64,000 nucleotides of DNA, from NCBI GenBank assembly GCA_009617715.1, contig VTFK01000367.1, positions 1 through 64,000 of the forward strand, written 5' to 3'. Numbering within the stretch: position 1 is the first letter of the stretch; each line of letters opens with the position of its first letter. This DNA is from Plectrocnemia conspersa (taxonomy: Eukaryota; Arthropoda; Insecta; Trichoptera; Polycentropodidae). The notes under the pieces are model-generated. The model made no database searches. It was given only the letters and a program-made list of their open reading frames with translations, and was not told where the DNA came from. Below are positions 1 to 39,000 of the stretch, in pieces. The position numbers and the translations under genes were made by a program.

Positions 1-1001
1 TCACTGTTAAAAAATACATACTTATAATAACTCACTCTCAGGTGTATACTAATATATTAACATTGTGTATAAATTAACTCACTACTCAAAGGGTTAATTA
101 TTTTTATTTTACTTTTAAACAAAAGGGCTTAAATCCGATTTATTTATTGTACAAAGGAAAAAATTTAAAACAAGATTTGAAAGAAAAAATAATTTAGGAA
201 AAAACAAGTATGAAGCAATCAACAACCACTCTCACCGTCATTCGAAATCAAGTTACAACGACACGATTTTTTTGAGCTGGTATAAGAACATCTTTTGTAT
301 TATTGTCTTGATTAATTTTCTGAGATTGCTCATTTGTAGTCTGAAGTTCTTTTCTTAACTTGTAATATGGAGCTAGAGATATATGAAATTGTGTTTTATA
401 TTGCGTTCAGTTAAAGGATCAAAATTAATAAAATAAGTTCCAGCTCTTCTGCTAAATGTAGTTTTTTTATTCAGATTTTCTAAATTACAATTTTTATCAT
501 TCAAATTTTCATCACTACTATTTGTGAAATTCGAACGAAATTCTTTCGTTAGTTACTCTTCCTCATCTAATTCTACTTCATAATTAATCAAGTCGTTAAA
601 TTTGTACGAATATTTTTAAGTGCTACATCTGCATAAGAAAGGATGGGTCTGTACAAGAAGCTTTTGAGTCATTTTTAAAAATACTATGACAGAAAGTGGT
701 CAATATGGCTTCAAGTGATATTTTTCTTTTTCATGTATTCTTCCACATACTAAGCAGTTAAAAAACCAATCCCGAAATATATTATTCGTCATCCAACCTT
801 TTCTCCAGTATACTGGAAGGTTTGACTTATTACGTCCTTTCATAGCACGCAGGTTAAATGTGCCATTAAATACTAAAGGTTTTGTATTTTGTGAATTCTC
901 ATCAAATCATTCTAGCATAGACATAGTTCGTACTCTCAGGAAGTTGGAGTATTTTGTCGGGGAGTCTACTATTTATTAATAAAACATAACTTTATTTAAA
1001 G
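1..1001 (+). other. Dynein intron upstream of the first visible exon
   Basis: The stretch ends in an acceptor (tttaaag) at 1001. It contains no recognisable dynein exon. Its middle holds a decayed pogo/Tigger transposase fragment on the minus strand, listed separately. Confidence 0.6.
640..930 (-). mobile_element. Decayed pogo/Tigger (DDE_1) transposase fragment
   Basis: Minus-strand translation gives KPLVFNGTFNL, SNLPVYWRKGWMTNNIFRDW and YHLKPY, like the stretch before the second catalytic Asp of Tigger/pogo transposases (KPLVIGK..., LPV.Y...KGWMT..IF..W). Stops and frameshifts interrupt it on both sides, so it is a relic. No terminal repeats were found. Confidence 0.5.
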
Positions 1002-26728
<25,727 letters not shown>

Positions 26729-26960
26729 ATTTTATCATACATAAAATGATATCTGATTATTAGCTCAGTATTTTTACTATGTTCACTTTTTAATTTATAC
26801 ATATTTATAGAATAACTATTTTTTTTATATTAAATGTTAAAGCAATTATACTGTAACCAGTTTATTTAATTTAAAAAATAATATCGGATTTTAGAGCTTT
26901 ATAGTATGATTGCTTATAAAATCTCTAATATTATATTTATTATGAAATATATGCTATCAT

Positions 26961-26966
26961 AATAAA
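26961..26966 (+). terminator. Candidate poly(A) signal of Dhc64C
   Basis: The first canonical AATAAA after the dynein stop lies 233 nt downstream. It implies a short 3' UTR of about 250 nt. A variant ATTAAA lies earlier, near 26830. Confidence 0.55.
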
Positions 26967-27070
26967 TGGATTAAGCTTAATTCCGACTTTCATTGTTCTC
27001 CAAGATCTTTATATTTCTCGATACTTGCAAGTATGTTTACAAATAACGACGCATATATTTTCATCACATC

Positions 27071-27076
27071 TTTATT
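27071..27076 (-). terminator. Candidate poly(A) signal of gol
   Basis: TTTATT on the plus strand is AATAAA on the minus strand. It sits about 1.24 kb past the gol stop and about 105 bp from the dynein signal, so the two convergent transcripts could end tail to tail without overlap. Confidence 0.4.
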
Positions 27077-28312
27077 ATGAGTTGTCAACTGTACAGTATG
27101 CATATTTACAAAATTGCTTGGCCTTTAAATAATAAAATAGATTTTATAGTCAAATATAATATGTATAAAAAATTGTACCCTAGCTGCCTATGAAGCTACG
27201 TATACGAAATCTTATTAAACGTTTCGACTTTCCTCTACCTAATCAACAGGCATCACTAAAGCTTTAGTCGAATGACTGTAGAACTTTTAGATAAATCAAA
27301 TTCGAAAAAAAGTAAATAAATAAACAAAGAAATGCATTTTGGTATATTTTTTGGTCACAAAAAGAACACCGCTTTAATCGATGTCTTAAGAGGAATGATT
27401 CATAGTTTTGCATTGTAATCGATTAATCCCACGATTCTTTATCGGCCCCTTTTCCATTACATTGTGACTTAGAATGTATACGAATATAAAATTTAAATAA
27501 TATAGTTGACCAAAAGGCACATGAAAATGCGTTTTTATAAAAATACAAGCATATAATTGATAATATTTAAAAAATAAATAATTAAGTACGAAATATCAAA
27601 TGCTTACAAAATAAACAGTAACAATCTTAAATATTGGCTATGACTAAATATTCTGCATATTGATAAAATTTTAAGTGACTAGGTTCACTCTCTTATAAAT
27701 ACAACACTAAAAACTGAAAATGAATATCTATATAAAAACATTTAAGTCATGATTAACTTAAAAGCTATTAAAGTTCATGTATTTAGTCAAAAAAAATATA
27801 TACTTATAGAATATATTTTGCGGGTAAGCATTAATACGTAGATTATAACTGCAAAATTTTGGTCAACTATAATATTGTAAGGATTACAAAACAAACTACG
27901 TATTGTTTTAACGCGAAATCACATAATATAAAAGGACATTATTTGCTGTTTGCTAAAAATTACTACCGAGAAAACTATTTATACATATGTTTTATACTAT
28001 CGTAGTATCAAATTTCAATTGACTGGTACGTTATTGTAGCCAAGAGTGAGCGTTCAAAATTCATCTTTCAAAATTGTTCGAAAGACACTATAGCGCCAAT
28101 CGTAACGTTATCCCATAGATGGTCAATTTTTAAAAGATTAATTTCATAATTCTATCCGATAAAACTTATAACTAGTACATTACGATTATAAACGCACGAG
28201 GCAGTGTGAAATGCTTCACATTATTTGATATATAAACTAAGTTCACTATAAAAATATCACAATATTCGATTAAGTAAATCGCTAAAGACGACACAATACA
28301 CCTGTCGCACGA

Positions 28313-30072
28313 TCATACGGCGTCTCTCAATTCATTGTCACTAATGTGTTCGTTCGACACCACAGTCGTCTCGACGGGACTTCTGCTGCAGCCCGGAGTG
28401 GAATGCACTCGGGGCAAGGCACGTTTGCCAACGTAGATAGACGGATCGCTCGTCGAATGCGGTGGAAATTTGTTATAATGCATGGAATCTTCCGAAGTAC
28501 TAGACGGCACCGACTGTTGCAGCGACGGAGTCATTTCGTCGGGTGACGAGGCTCGACTACTACGTTCACTGTTGGCTATTTCATACGAGCTAGTCCGACT
28601 TGGCTGTAAAAAAAATATATTTAAGTAAACTGTTTTTCATTTGCTGACTTCTTTACGCTATTATGAGTTATGAAAGCTCTAAGCAAATGATATTCTGAAG
28701 GGGCAAAGTCTATACCAATCTTTCAATTCATCGGATACACAATACTGTACTAGATAATCCCACTGTGACCGTCATTTTTTAACTAACATTGTTGTACTGA
28801 ATCCACTTTCCATTACTAATTGTCCCAAAAGCAGATATTCAGTCCACAATTATTTTTATCACTTGATTGATGTGGCACCCAAATATCGAGCTTCCTAAAA
28901 ATCTCAAGCTTTCGTGTAGTAAAAATGCAATTAAGACGATATATTTAGAATTTCACTACAATAAATATGACTCACTCACACGATTAAAACAAAATTTTAT
29001 TAAAATATAAGTTCAGTTGTCTCTTTTTAAAAAAAATTCTTGGGTGAAGTTGGTAATGGTACAAAAAATATATGTTTCGACAGCAATGAAGAAAACGAAT
29101 TACAACTATTTACAACTCTTCCTTAAATCTAAAATATGATGGGGAGTCAAATGAAAATATTAAATATTTCTTATCATAATATGTACAACGAACAATACAA
29201 AAGTCAGTTTCAATTAGAAACCGAATATATTCGCCCGTTTTATAACTATTCGTTTTTCAAATATTTGTCTAGCTATTCGTTCATATATTATTTGTAGTGG
29301 AATATTTTTAATTTCTAACAACACCAAAACTAATTTAACTAACTTGAAAACTCAGTTGTGTATTATTTTATTTATGTATTACAATAACATAGTAATTTTT
29401 CCTTCAATGTATCGCTGCATTATCTACATCCAATTGTGCCCTTTTATCATTTTTCGAAATATATCTTCTTATCTTTATGTTATTTAAACCAGTCATGGCC
29501 ATTACAACTAATAGCTGACAAACAAAATAATGAAGAAAAAATCACTTTGTAAATGCCGAAATTCCAGAAATTACTCATTATTCCGAGGTAATTTGTGCAG
29601 CTGTGGACTTTCTCAATGACTAGTATTGAATTTTTTATTATTTTTGAATCAAGTTGTAGTTTTTCGGCAGCAGGTATATTTGAAATTAAATTTCGTACTG
29701 AATTAATTTTGAAACACTTAGTGAAGTATTATTTTTAAAATTTAAACTAAATAATCTTGACGTCATTAACGATTTAAACTGTTATTAAATTCTCTGTCAA
29801 AAAGTCTGCTACAAAACTCGTATGGTTTCGAAACTTTCTAGTCCATTTGTACACTTGCTGGAGTGGCATACGTACATCACAATACTGAACTTTTATTTAT
29901 CAATGGATATCAAAACACGAAGAGTTTTTATTTGACTTCCCCCGTAATGCATACTACCGAAAATATACATTTTTATAATCACCTGATGAGGTAAGGGACT
30001 CACTCCCCCGGTGTTCCTCCTATCGGGTTCTTCATGATCGAGTTGCAATATACTCTCTTGACTACCAGTAAA
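28313..30072 (-). CDS. gol: gol exons for the C-terminal tail
   Basis: Exon 30072-29983 encodes [17 protein letters not shown] and a Pro-rich end. The last exon, 28603-28313, encodes 96 Ser/Thr/Pro-rich residues to a TGA stop (NELRDAV end). Phases are 0 throughout. The tail is low-complexity and probably regulatory. The 1.4-kb intron between them carries a mariner remnant. Confidence 0.9.
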
Positions 30073-33000
30073 CTGAATAAAATAATAAGATATATTTAAT
30101 ATGAAACACTTATAAAATATAATAATAATGAAATATTACCACAAATCCATAGTATTTGAGAATATCCATTTTGCACATCGGACACGTTCTATGTTCTAGT
30201 AACCATGGATCTATACAACACTTGTGAAAATCATGCCTAGAATTATAAACAATGAGAGTTAGAACATAAGCCAAATCAAAAAATAATATTAAAAATCATA
30301 CCTGCACGGTAAAATCCGCAATAAGTCTGATATTTTATATGGCTCTATACACACTGCGCAGCACTCTCCATCTCCTTGCACCTCCTGCAACAAAAATATA
30401 ATACGTTCAAGCCAAAGTGTGTGGTGCGATTTGCATTTAAAAAATGCACAAAACGTCTGTCCTTGTGCTATTGAATCACAATTCAATTAGTATTCGTTAC
30501 ATGTGACCAAAACTTGAATAACTTTAAATAAAGTCACAAAACAACTGTATATCAAAAATCAATATTAATAAATGCTACGCAAACAAAGATGTTTATTTGA
30601 ATTTAATCTTTAATTACCATTGACACTCATGAACAAAGAAAATATATAATACATACCCTGTCCTCTGATTTTAAATTCTTAACGGGTATCTTGGACAACG
30701 CCTTTTTAGCAGCACAGCACAGCCGTTTCTGTAAACAGTACAACAAATAAAATCATCATTAAGAATTCGACAACACTCGTTGCGTTTGTAATCATAAAAA
30801 ACTCACCGATAATCTATCTTTGGCGTTCATGTATCTAAATCGTTGGATGTAATAGAACACGAGCCACGACAGCGACATCACCATCAACACAATAAACGAT
30901 ATGGACACAAACAATACTGACGTTCTGAAAATAAAATGATAACAAAAATAAGTATCAGAAAACAAAGCATGCTTTTTGGTATTATAGTCTCACATTCTAG
31001 TAATTTTGTTTTTTATTATTAGGTATTTTTTTAAATTAAAAATAAACCAAAGTAAAAAAATATGGTTGTAAGGAGATTTTCTCCATTAAACTAGTCAGTT
31101 TATCATTTATTAGTTAAGCTAACACAATTTTAGGTTTATTTAATAAACCTTAATATACATGTAAGGGAATTATTTGTATATTTCATAGTACATTAATTAA
31201 ATGCATTCTCGAAAAAATCCAAACATACAGACAGAAGTAAAATTCTGCATTATTCATATATACATACACAGTGCAGTAATTAAGTAAATACATAATCCTT
31301 AAAAGGAACTGATAAAAAAATGTCAATCTTATATGTTTTTGATAACGTTTTCAAAAATATTTTTAGACGGAAGATAAAGTAGCAAGACGAAAAAAAATTA
31401 AAATACAAATTGATGTTTGTTTCCTATTGTTCTCAAATAAATAGGCAATATGAGCATCAGATTTTATCCTATTACTAGAAATAGTATGAGCGTTGCTGAT
31501 TTACAAAAATCGGCTACAGATCTATGTGCAAAAGCACAAATGTAGAAGTGCGTCAACGTAGATAAAAAATAAATTTTCGGTGACAGATTTTCAAAACTTA
31601 AAGATGGCATTATAGTGTCATTGCAATTCTAATTAATAATAAACAAGCAGTTTTTTCGTTCATAGTTCATCCATCCGTACGATAACAGGCAGTGAGGATA
31701 TTTATTAAGCTGCTTAAAAGATTAACACATATAGTGCTATTAAGTGTTTGATTTCGCAAAGATGAGACACACGTGTTCTGGGGCAAAGAACTGGAGTTCA
31801 GCAAGTATAGAAGGACAATACGTAATGGGTGTTACCTTTTAGAAATGTTTAATTACATAAGCATTTCTCAATCATATCCGAGTGCTCCTAAAATAAGCTT
31901 ACTTAGATATTTAAAAGGAAAACATCCATATTAAAAAAATAGATTGATGCGAAAGTAGTTTGCATTCACATTTTAAAAGAAACGATATTTATTTATATTA
32001 TTAGATATACTTTATTCTACATATTATTTAATTTATAGCGAAAAACTAATCTAAGAATCTTTTGACCTTCTTTATATAATTATTTTATTTGCGTGATATA
32101 TACCACAAAATAATGACTTTTTTATTCATTAAATGCGGCCGTTAATCAATCAATTCAAGGTTAAAATTTTCCAATTTTTGACAGTATTTTTTGTCCCAAT
32201 TTTTAAATTCACACATACTACATAAATTTTTTCTGGTGCAAGTTTCTTTGGGATAAGGAAAGAGTGCATAATTCACTTCTCATCACCTGTTAATAGACGA
32301 TCCATTAATGATTCCCGATATAATTTTAATTTTAGGGTTTGGGAACCCTAGGGGTGATTGACCTCGTGGCCAATGAGACTCAATGTGGAATCTAGTAAGA
32401 GTTTTTTATTGCAATATTTACATATGTGCGACGGACGATTATTAACGAGACGTTTTCTCTGAGCGGTGGTGAAGCTGGCGCAGGGATGATGTCCGTGGAC
32501 GATCCTCGGGGTTCTTGTAGCTGTCTGCAGCGAGTATCAGGAGACATTTCCTCTTGCTGCGGTGGTCGTTCGGGAGTCTGTCGGTGGGAGAGCGTCTGCT
32601 GGTGACTTGTAACTTCGTGACTCTGACTGCCTTCTCCTCATCAGAATCCGAGCTTATATATCCAGGGCTATAGGACTTGCTGGCCAATCGCAATTATGCA
32701 GTGATCATCCAACCACCGCTTCGTAGAACAGCGAAATAGGTCTACGCCTTTAGAAAGCGACGTTCGCTCGTCCAAGATCGTATTGCATTTTCGAGAATGT
32801 CACGGATGTGGTGATTTATGATATTCGTGACCGTTTTGCCACAAAGAAATGACGGAGAATATTTACTATAAACTCGTGTTATTTATGGGATTGTTACGAG
32901 GTATGTGTGATCTCCAAAATCCTTCACGCTATTGTGTTATTTCTCTCAATTGTTAATGAATGATCGTTTTTGGTCACAAGTCATTAGCGCGAGTTTAGGG

Positions 33001-36000
33001 TTTGAGACAATGACCCTTTCAAACGTGGGCATCTGTGTGTGGTCGCTACATAATAATATATGTTTGATTAATCAATGTATCTTTTCTGCAAGTTCTTTTG
33101 ATATCAATCGAAGGTTCTGCGTCCACTGTTTACTAAAGATATTTTTAGTCACTGTTGTTTTAAACTCTTATAACATATAACGACGTAAATCAGTTTTATT
33201 CTGGATCATTGATAATATTTAAATCGAGGTTGTTACACGACTGAAAGTAAAAACTTTCACATCATCCCAATGCAAATATATTTTAAGGTGTTTGTATTCG
33301 TTCTAATGGTAAGGACTATTTCATGGCACTGTAAACGTATATCAAGCACATTTACTTTTCGCTCCCTAGTTATGTTACACAATAATTATTCGAATCGTGT
33401 ATTTGGAATTTACACTTTCATTCATACACACCTGTTAGTCGTGTTGGGATTGCGGATACAATGAGTGGCGGCTACAATGTGCAGCATGACTTTCGTGCCT
33501 TTATCCGCGTATCTTGCCAATTCTTCACCTTTATTCTTGAAGGTGAACACGGCGCTGATGTTTCCTGAAAACGAACAAAAAGAATGACATGTATTCAAAA
33601 ATATTTTTGTTGGTGGCCAAAAGCGATGCACGCAGGGGGCAAAGACCCCCCCGTACGCCCATAATATATAAATAGTACAGATTCGGATTACCATGCCGAG
33701 AGAAGACAAACGAGATCTGGGCGCGGGCGATGATCCTGACGCCGAAGGATCGTTATATAACCGGAGAAGAATATGATTTAACAAAAAAGATACAGGTACT
33801 TGTGTATGCGTGTACAAAATTCGCAGAAGCGAGCGTGTCACGTAAATCGAGACGAATGGGGACAAGGTGGCGAATACGAGTGGCAATGAAAAGGGAAGTT
33901 TTGGACGGTTTAAAAGGTGCTGAAAAGCATATTAATACGCAATCAAATCTTTGTGATGTGTAAAAGTGAATTTTGTGCAAATCATAGAACGCCTTCTCAG
34001 TTTGAGTTGTATAATATGTACTTCGAACTGGAAACGACGATTTTGCCTTTATCTGCACAAGAGCAACCTCGTGCTCGATAGCACGTGTCAAATAATGGCT
34101 GTGGGAGGCAGAACTTCAAGCAAAGCAGTGTTCAAACTTATGTTTATAAATTATTATAATATTTTTATTGCTGTTTCCGAGAATTAAAAAATCATATCAA
34201 TAAAAACGATAAAAATGTGATAATATAACCAACACAAATGGTTAATACTCGCAGATTTAGGTAAATACAATTTGTATGGAATTACCACTTAAATTATCGT
34301 CTACAATATATTAGATACATTCGCAACGATTTTAGATTGAAGCGATATTCTGTTCTAAAATTATATTTACTTTTTATTTTCTTATAAATATTGTTCCATA
34401 TCACATTAACATCCATGTTATCTACATTCCAGTCACATTGTTAATAATAATTTATAAGTAGAATAACAATATTCTTAAACAAATTTGGCGGATAATTTGA
34501 GATTACCAGCTATTTTATTAAAATAATAATAACAGTTTTAAGGTAAAGCATTTGAATATACACTATTTTCCTTCACGAAATGTTTGATTAAAGTATCCAA
34601 AATTTTCACACTGCTGGGATAAGTGTATCTCGAAATTTTCGATACGGAAGTTCAGAGTAAAATAAACAAAAAAATTACGCTGCGCAGTAAGGATTTTTTT
34701 ATTATTTAATAAAAGTAAAATTAGTTTTGAAGTACAACTTATTACTCGCAAATGTACTTAACATTTGCAAGTTTTAAATGTGTGTATTAAATACATATTT
34801 ATTACATTGTAGATGATTATTTACAAACTTTAACTGCCAGTCCTATAAAAAATAGCCTCACGTATATTATTTACAATCAATTTGAAGTCACTGCAGTGTT
34901 TGCTTTGCGAAATTACCGTATCATTTTAGTGCAATTCAGAAATTATATAAAAAAAATAGCAGCTATTCAGAATCTGATTAAGTATATATCGCTAAGGATA
35001 AAAATATTTTGATCCGAGCAGTGGCGTAGCTATGGGGGGGGGCGGAGAGGGGGGCACTTGCTTGGGGGCGGCATATTCGCGATGCACTAAAACATATATA
35101 AATCCACGAATAACAAGAGCTTAATAATAACCAATTTATTATTTTAAGAAATACTGATTTTATGACCTTGTATGGGGGGGGGGGGCAATTTTAAGGATCG
35201 ACCTGGGCGACACGTACCCTAGCTACGTCACTGGATCCGAGCTTGACTCCGCTCATCGATTATGTCATAACAGTAAATCTCGAGTAATCAATAGACTTTT
35301 CATACCATTTTTTAGATATTATTAATGCTTTGACTGCCATATTTCTACATTGTTTGTATGTTTTAAATTTTTCATTTAAAACTGTACATTCCAACCGTTT
35401 TGTTTTTATCTCGTTGAGAAGCCGGATGACCGTATTGATCCTGGCTGACGGATTGTCGACACCACCCTTCAGCAACTTCAAAAAGTGCTATGCGTCGAGT
35501 GCTCAAACAAAATGCACTAGAATACAAATACAGGATCATTTAATTTCATACATGCGAATCGCCAATAAATTGTTAAAGTGACACATGCTCCGCATAACGC
35601 ATCTGATAGGGTAAGAAAATTAGGATAATGCGACACTTGTCAGTACACAACGACTCAACATTTTGAAAGTCAGTATACTACGGCGATATGGACTGTAGAA
35701 TCTAGGCCATTTATCAAGAGAATGACGCAGACAGTGTTGCTGGTCTATTAAAGCCTGCCGACAGTGATTATTGATATACATATATTTTAAGAATTACATA
35801 ATCTAGTTGGCATGAGATCATCATTTACCCAGCTTGGACCTGAAAGACTTGCTTATATACTATTACAATCAATATAGCATTAGTTTTGAATAATAATTTA
35901 TATATATTAACCGAATGCTTGAAGAACGAAATGAAAGTTCAAAAATATTCAACAGTTACGATTATGGTAAATGAAAGGAAATTTCCAGACACAGTGAAGA

Positions 36001-39000
36001 AACACATTACGATACGTGGAAATTTTAATTCTGAGTCATCAGTACATAAGTGAAATGATTAAGATAATAGTTGTAAACATTTACAAAGCTGATTTTGATT
36101 ATAAACTATACAAAACTAATGATGAGGTTTTGTCAAATGAAACCTAAACACTTCCTCTTATTGCATCATAAAAAAATCAAAATGGTAGTGCATTTTTTAA
36201 TCGAAAGAGTGTGAAATAATGTAATGCAAGTTAAATATTGTATGAAGAAATTAGTATGAGTATAAATTTGGAATGTATATAAAAAATGGTTTAAAATATA
36301 ATATTTACAAGCTAATCAAAATTTTCAATAAATTAAAAAATATATGTTTTTATGGGAAATACACCCATACCTCGCTATACGGCCGCTCTTTATACGGCCT
36401 TTCGCTATAACGGCCCTCTTCAATTAAGGCACGTTTTTGATTTACGGCCTAAAATGTTTCGCTATAACGGCAAAAAAAGAAGGGAAAAATATTTGCGAGA
36501 CAATAACCTAAGTAACAAGGCTTTGCTAATTTTGGATAATGCACCAGGGCATCCTACTAATTTATCCGAACTATCTGAAGATGTCATGATTGAGTACCTT
36601 CCAAAAAATACAACAGCTATGATCCAACCAATGGATCAGGGTGCAATAGCCACTTTTAAGGCATATTACCTACGCCGAACTTTCCGACAACTTATAAGGG
36701 AAACCGATGGTAAATCTTCAATTAAAACATTTTGGAAAAACTATAACATCAAGGATGCTGTTGACAGCATCAGTGAATCATGGAAGGAATTAAAATTAAC
36801 AACAATGAATCATGTTTGGAAAAAAATATGGCCAGAATGTGTAAAAAGTACTGATGCAGAAGTTAATTGCCTTCCTGAAATTAGGCAAAACATTTTGGAT
36901 CTAGCACATGATCTCGGCTTTGAAGGTTTGAACGAACGTGAGGTGCTTGATCTACTTGAAGCTGATAGGGAACCCCTTTCATATGAGGAACTCATTCAGT
37001 TGCAAGCAGAAACGGCATTTGATGAAGAGACAGAGTCTGTAGTGTCCAAACAGCTAACATCAAAAAATTTGTGGAAAGCTTTTTCCTATTTCGAACAAGG
37101 AATAAACATCCTCCTTGAAAACGATCCTGACGTCGAACGTAGCGCTAAAGTTTCTCGAGGAATTAACTCAGCCATTAGCTGTTATAAATCACTGAAGAAC
37201 GAAATAGACAAGAAGGCAAGACAAACAACGTTAGACAATTTTTTTAAGCCAGGCCCATCCTTACCAGCGAAAAATAATGACGACAGTAATCTGCAGGTTA
37301 CCATTTCTTCATCGTCTTCAGATTAATGCCATTTTTAAAAAAATTATGTATGTATACATACATATATTTTATGTAACATGAAGTTGTTTCATTTTTGTTT
37401 ATGGATTATTGTTGGTTTTTGGAGTCTGTTATTATTTTATGTACAAATGTATGTACTTGTCATGTATGTATTTTTGATTTAAATGAAATAAAAAGATAAA
37501 ATGCATTTTAAATGATAAACCATGTTACATATTTAACAAATTTGGAACCGATCCCATTGAATTTGTATGAATTTGTATTAGAATAATTGATTCGGTATAC
37601 GGCTTTTCGCTTTGCGGCCAAGTTTCGTGGAACGTATCTAGGCCGTAAAGCGAGGTATGGGTGTACTACAATAAAGTGTATTCCCAAACAGAACATGAGT
37701 GAAATCTTCATTCCGGAACACCCAAGAATTCATCCGTTACTCTCCCGATATATTACCAACAGATTAACATTTATTTACTCTGTCTCTACAACATAATTTT
37801 AATATTAAAAAAAATAGTGTTAGTGAAGTTAAGACATTTCTTTTTGAATATTTGAATAGAGAGGCTCATTTTCTGTGATTTTCACTGTGAACTGCGAGAG
37901 TCTATGATGGCAATACTCTTTACTTAGGTTGTTCCAGTGGTATCAAGAGAACAATAATAATAAAATACCTATTTATTATTAAAAAATAGTTTCAAACTGA
38001 TTTTTTATTCATACGAATCGGAAGTCGTATCGAAATGTATTAAGGTAGGTCATTACTTTATATTCAAAAAACATGCAAGGGCTTTTCCTAAGGCCTTTCG
38101 CACAGCCCGCCGTGAGGTTCGACCTTACCAGACCTTTAACAGGTTCTGGGTTAAAATCTGATCGTGCACGTTTTCGCTTCGTGCTCCACCGACGCTCGTT
38201 TTCCACCTGACGAATCCATGACCTTCTGTACATCGACAAAGGCGAAATTGAGTCGATCAAGAATAATAAATTATAAACGACGGACATGTTGGATTTCGAC
38301 CAAGTTCGTCGTAGATGCTATACAAAAATATCATTCGAACTACTCAGACAAGACGACGGTTGAAGAGGTGGGGTTAGATTTGCGATATGGGAGCAACGGT
38401 AGAACCTGTTTTGAGAGTCATTTGTGTCATCATCGAATATTTGTATTATATATCTTAAATTGTACCACTAAGTTAAAGAAAATAGACTCATTGACCGATT
38501 GACATCATCATTACAAAAAATCCATTAGAGCTTTTCCGTAGCAGAGTATAGAATACCAACTGGAATTATTATAATAATTTATAGTATAATTAAATTCTAC
38601 ACATGCGAGTCAACGATCATTCCAATACGTGTTTCATATAATAATGCATTGCTTGGAATGAAAATGTTAAGAATTATACAAACAAACATTACATTTCCAA
38701 CACCTAAGAGTCACACGTAAATATTAACTATACCACAGACTTTCACAAACCATAAACAATTCTTGTTACTAAAACTTCTTGAACAGTTTGAATTATATTT
38801 TATTTGAACAATGTATTCTGCTATCGTTGTAACAATACGCATTGCTTTGCTCAACCAAGTTCATATTATTTGGATTTTTTGTGGGCATCGAAAAGCAAGT
38901 ACGATGGTTTCGTTCATAAAGAGCACCCGGGAGACATACACATGCTACATTAGAGAGACTTTTCCCATTTATTTCACCGCCCGATATTGAGATCTAAATT

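Larger units (their letters stand above)
26729..28312. other. Convergent 3' untranslated regions of Dhc64C and gol
   Basis: The stretch is AT-rich with no ORF of note. The left ~250 bp would be dynein 3' UTR and the right ~1.2 kb gol 3' UTR, from the poly(A) signals. I see no transposon ends. Confidence 0.5.

Noticed and set aside
32442..32693. 83-codon minus-strand ORF as a gene
   Set aside because: It sits between a TATA box and poly(A) signal of a likely LTR and has no family match; its length is explained by local GC content.
33730..33963. 77-codon plus-strand ORF as a nested gene in the gol intron
   Set aside because: No recognisable family, no splice or promoter context, and a length within chance.
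35260..35481. 73-codon minus-strand ORF as a gene
   Set aside because: Upstream frame has stops and I recognise no domain; left unannotated.
36352..36474. N-terminal ~40 codons of the open frame over the Tigger element as part of a real protein
   Set aside because: They are a translation of the terminal inverted repeat and its subterminal TACGGCC motifs; homology starts only at about 36475.
38070..38130. tRNA-derived SINE from a B-box-like ggttcgacc
   Set aside because: No A box at proper spacing and no second copy in the window.
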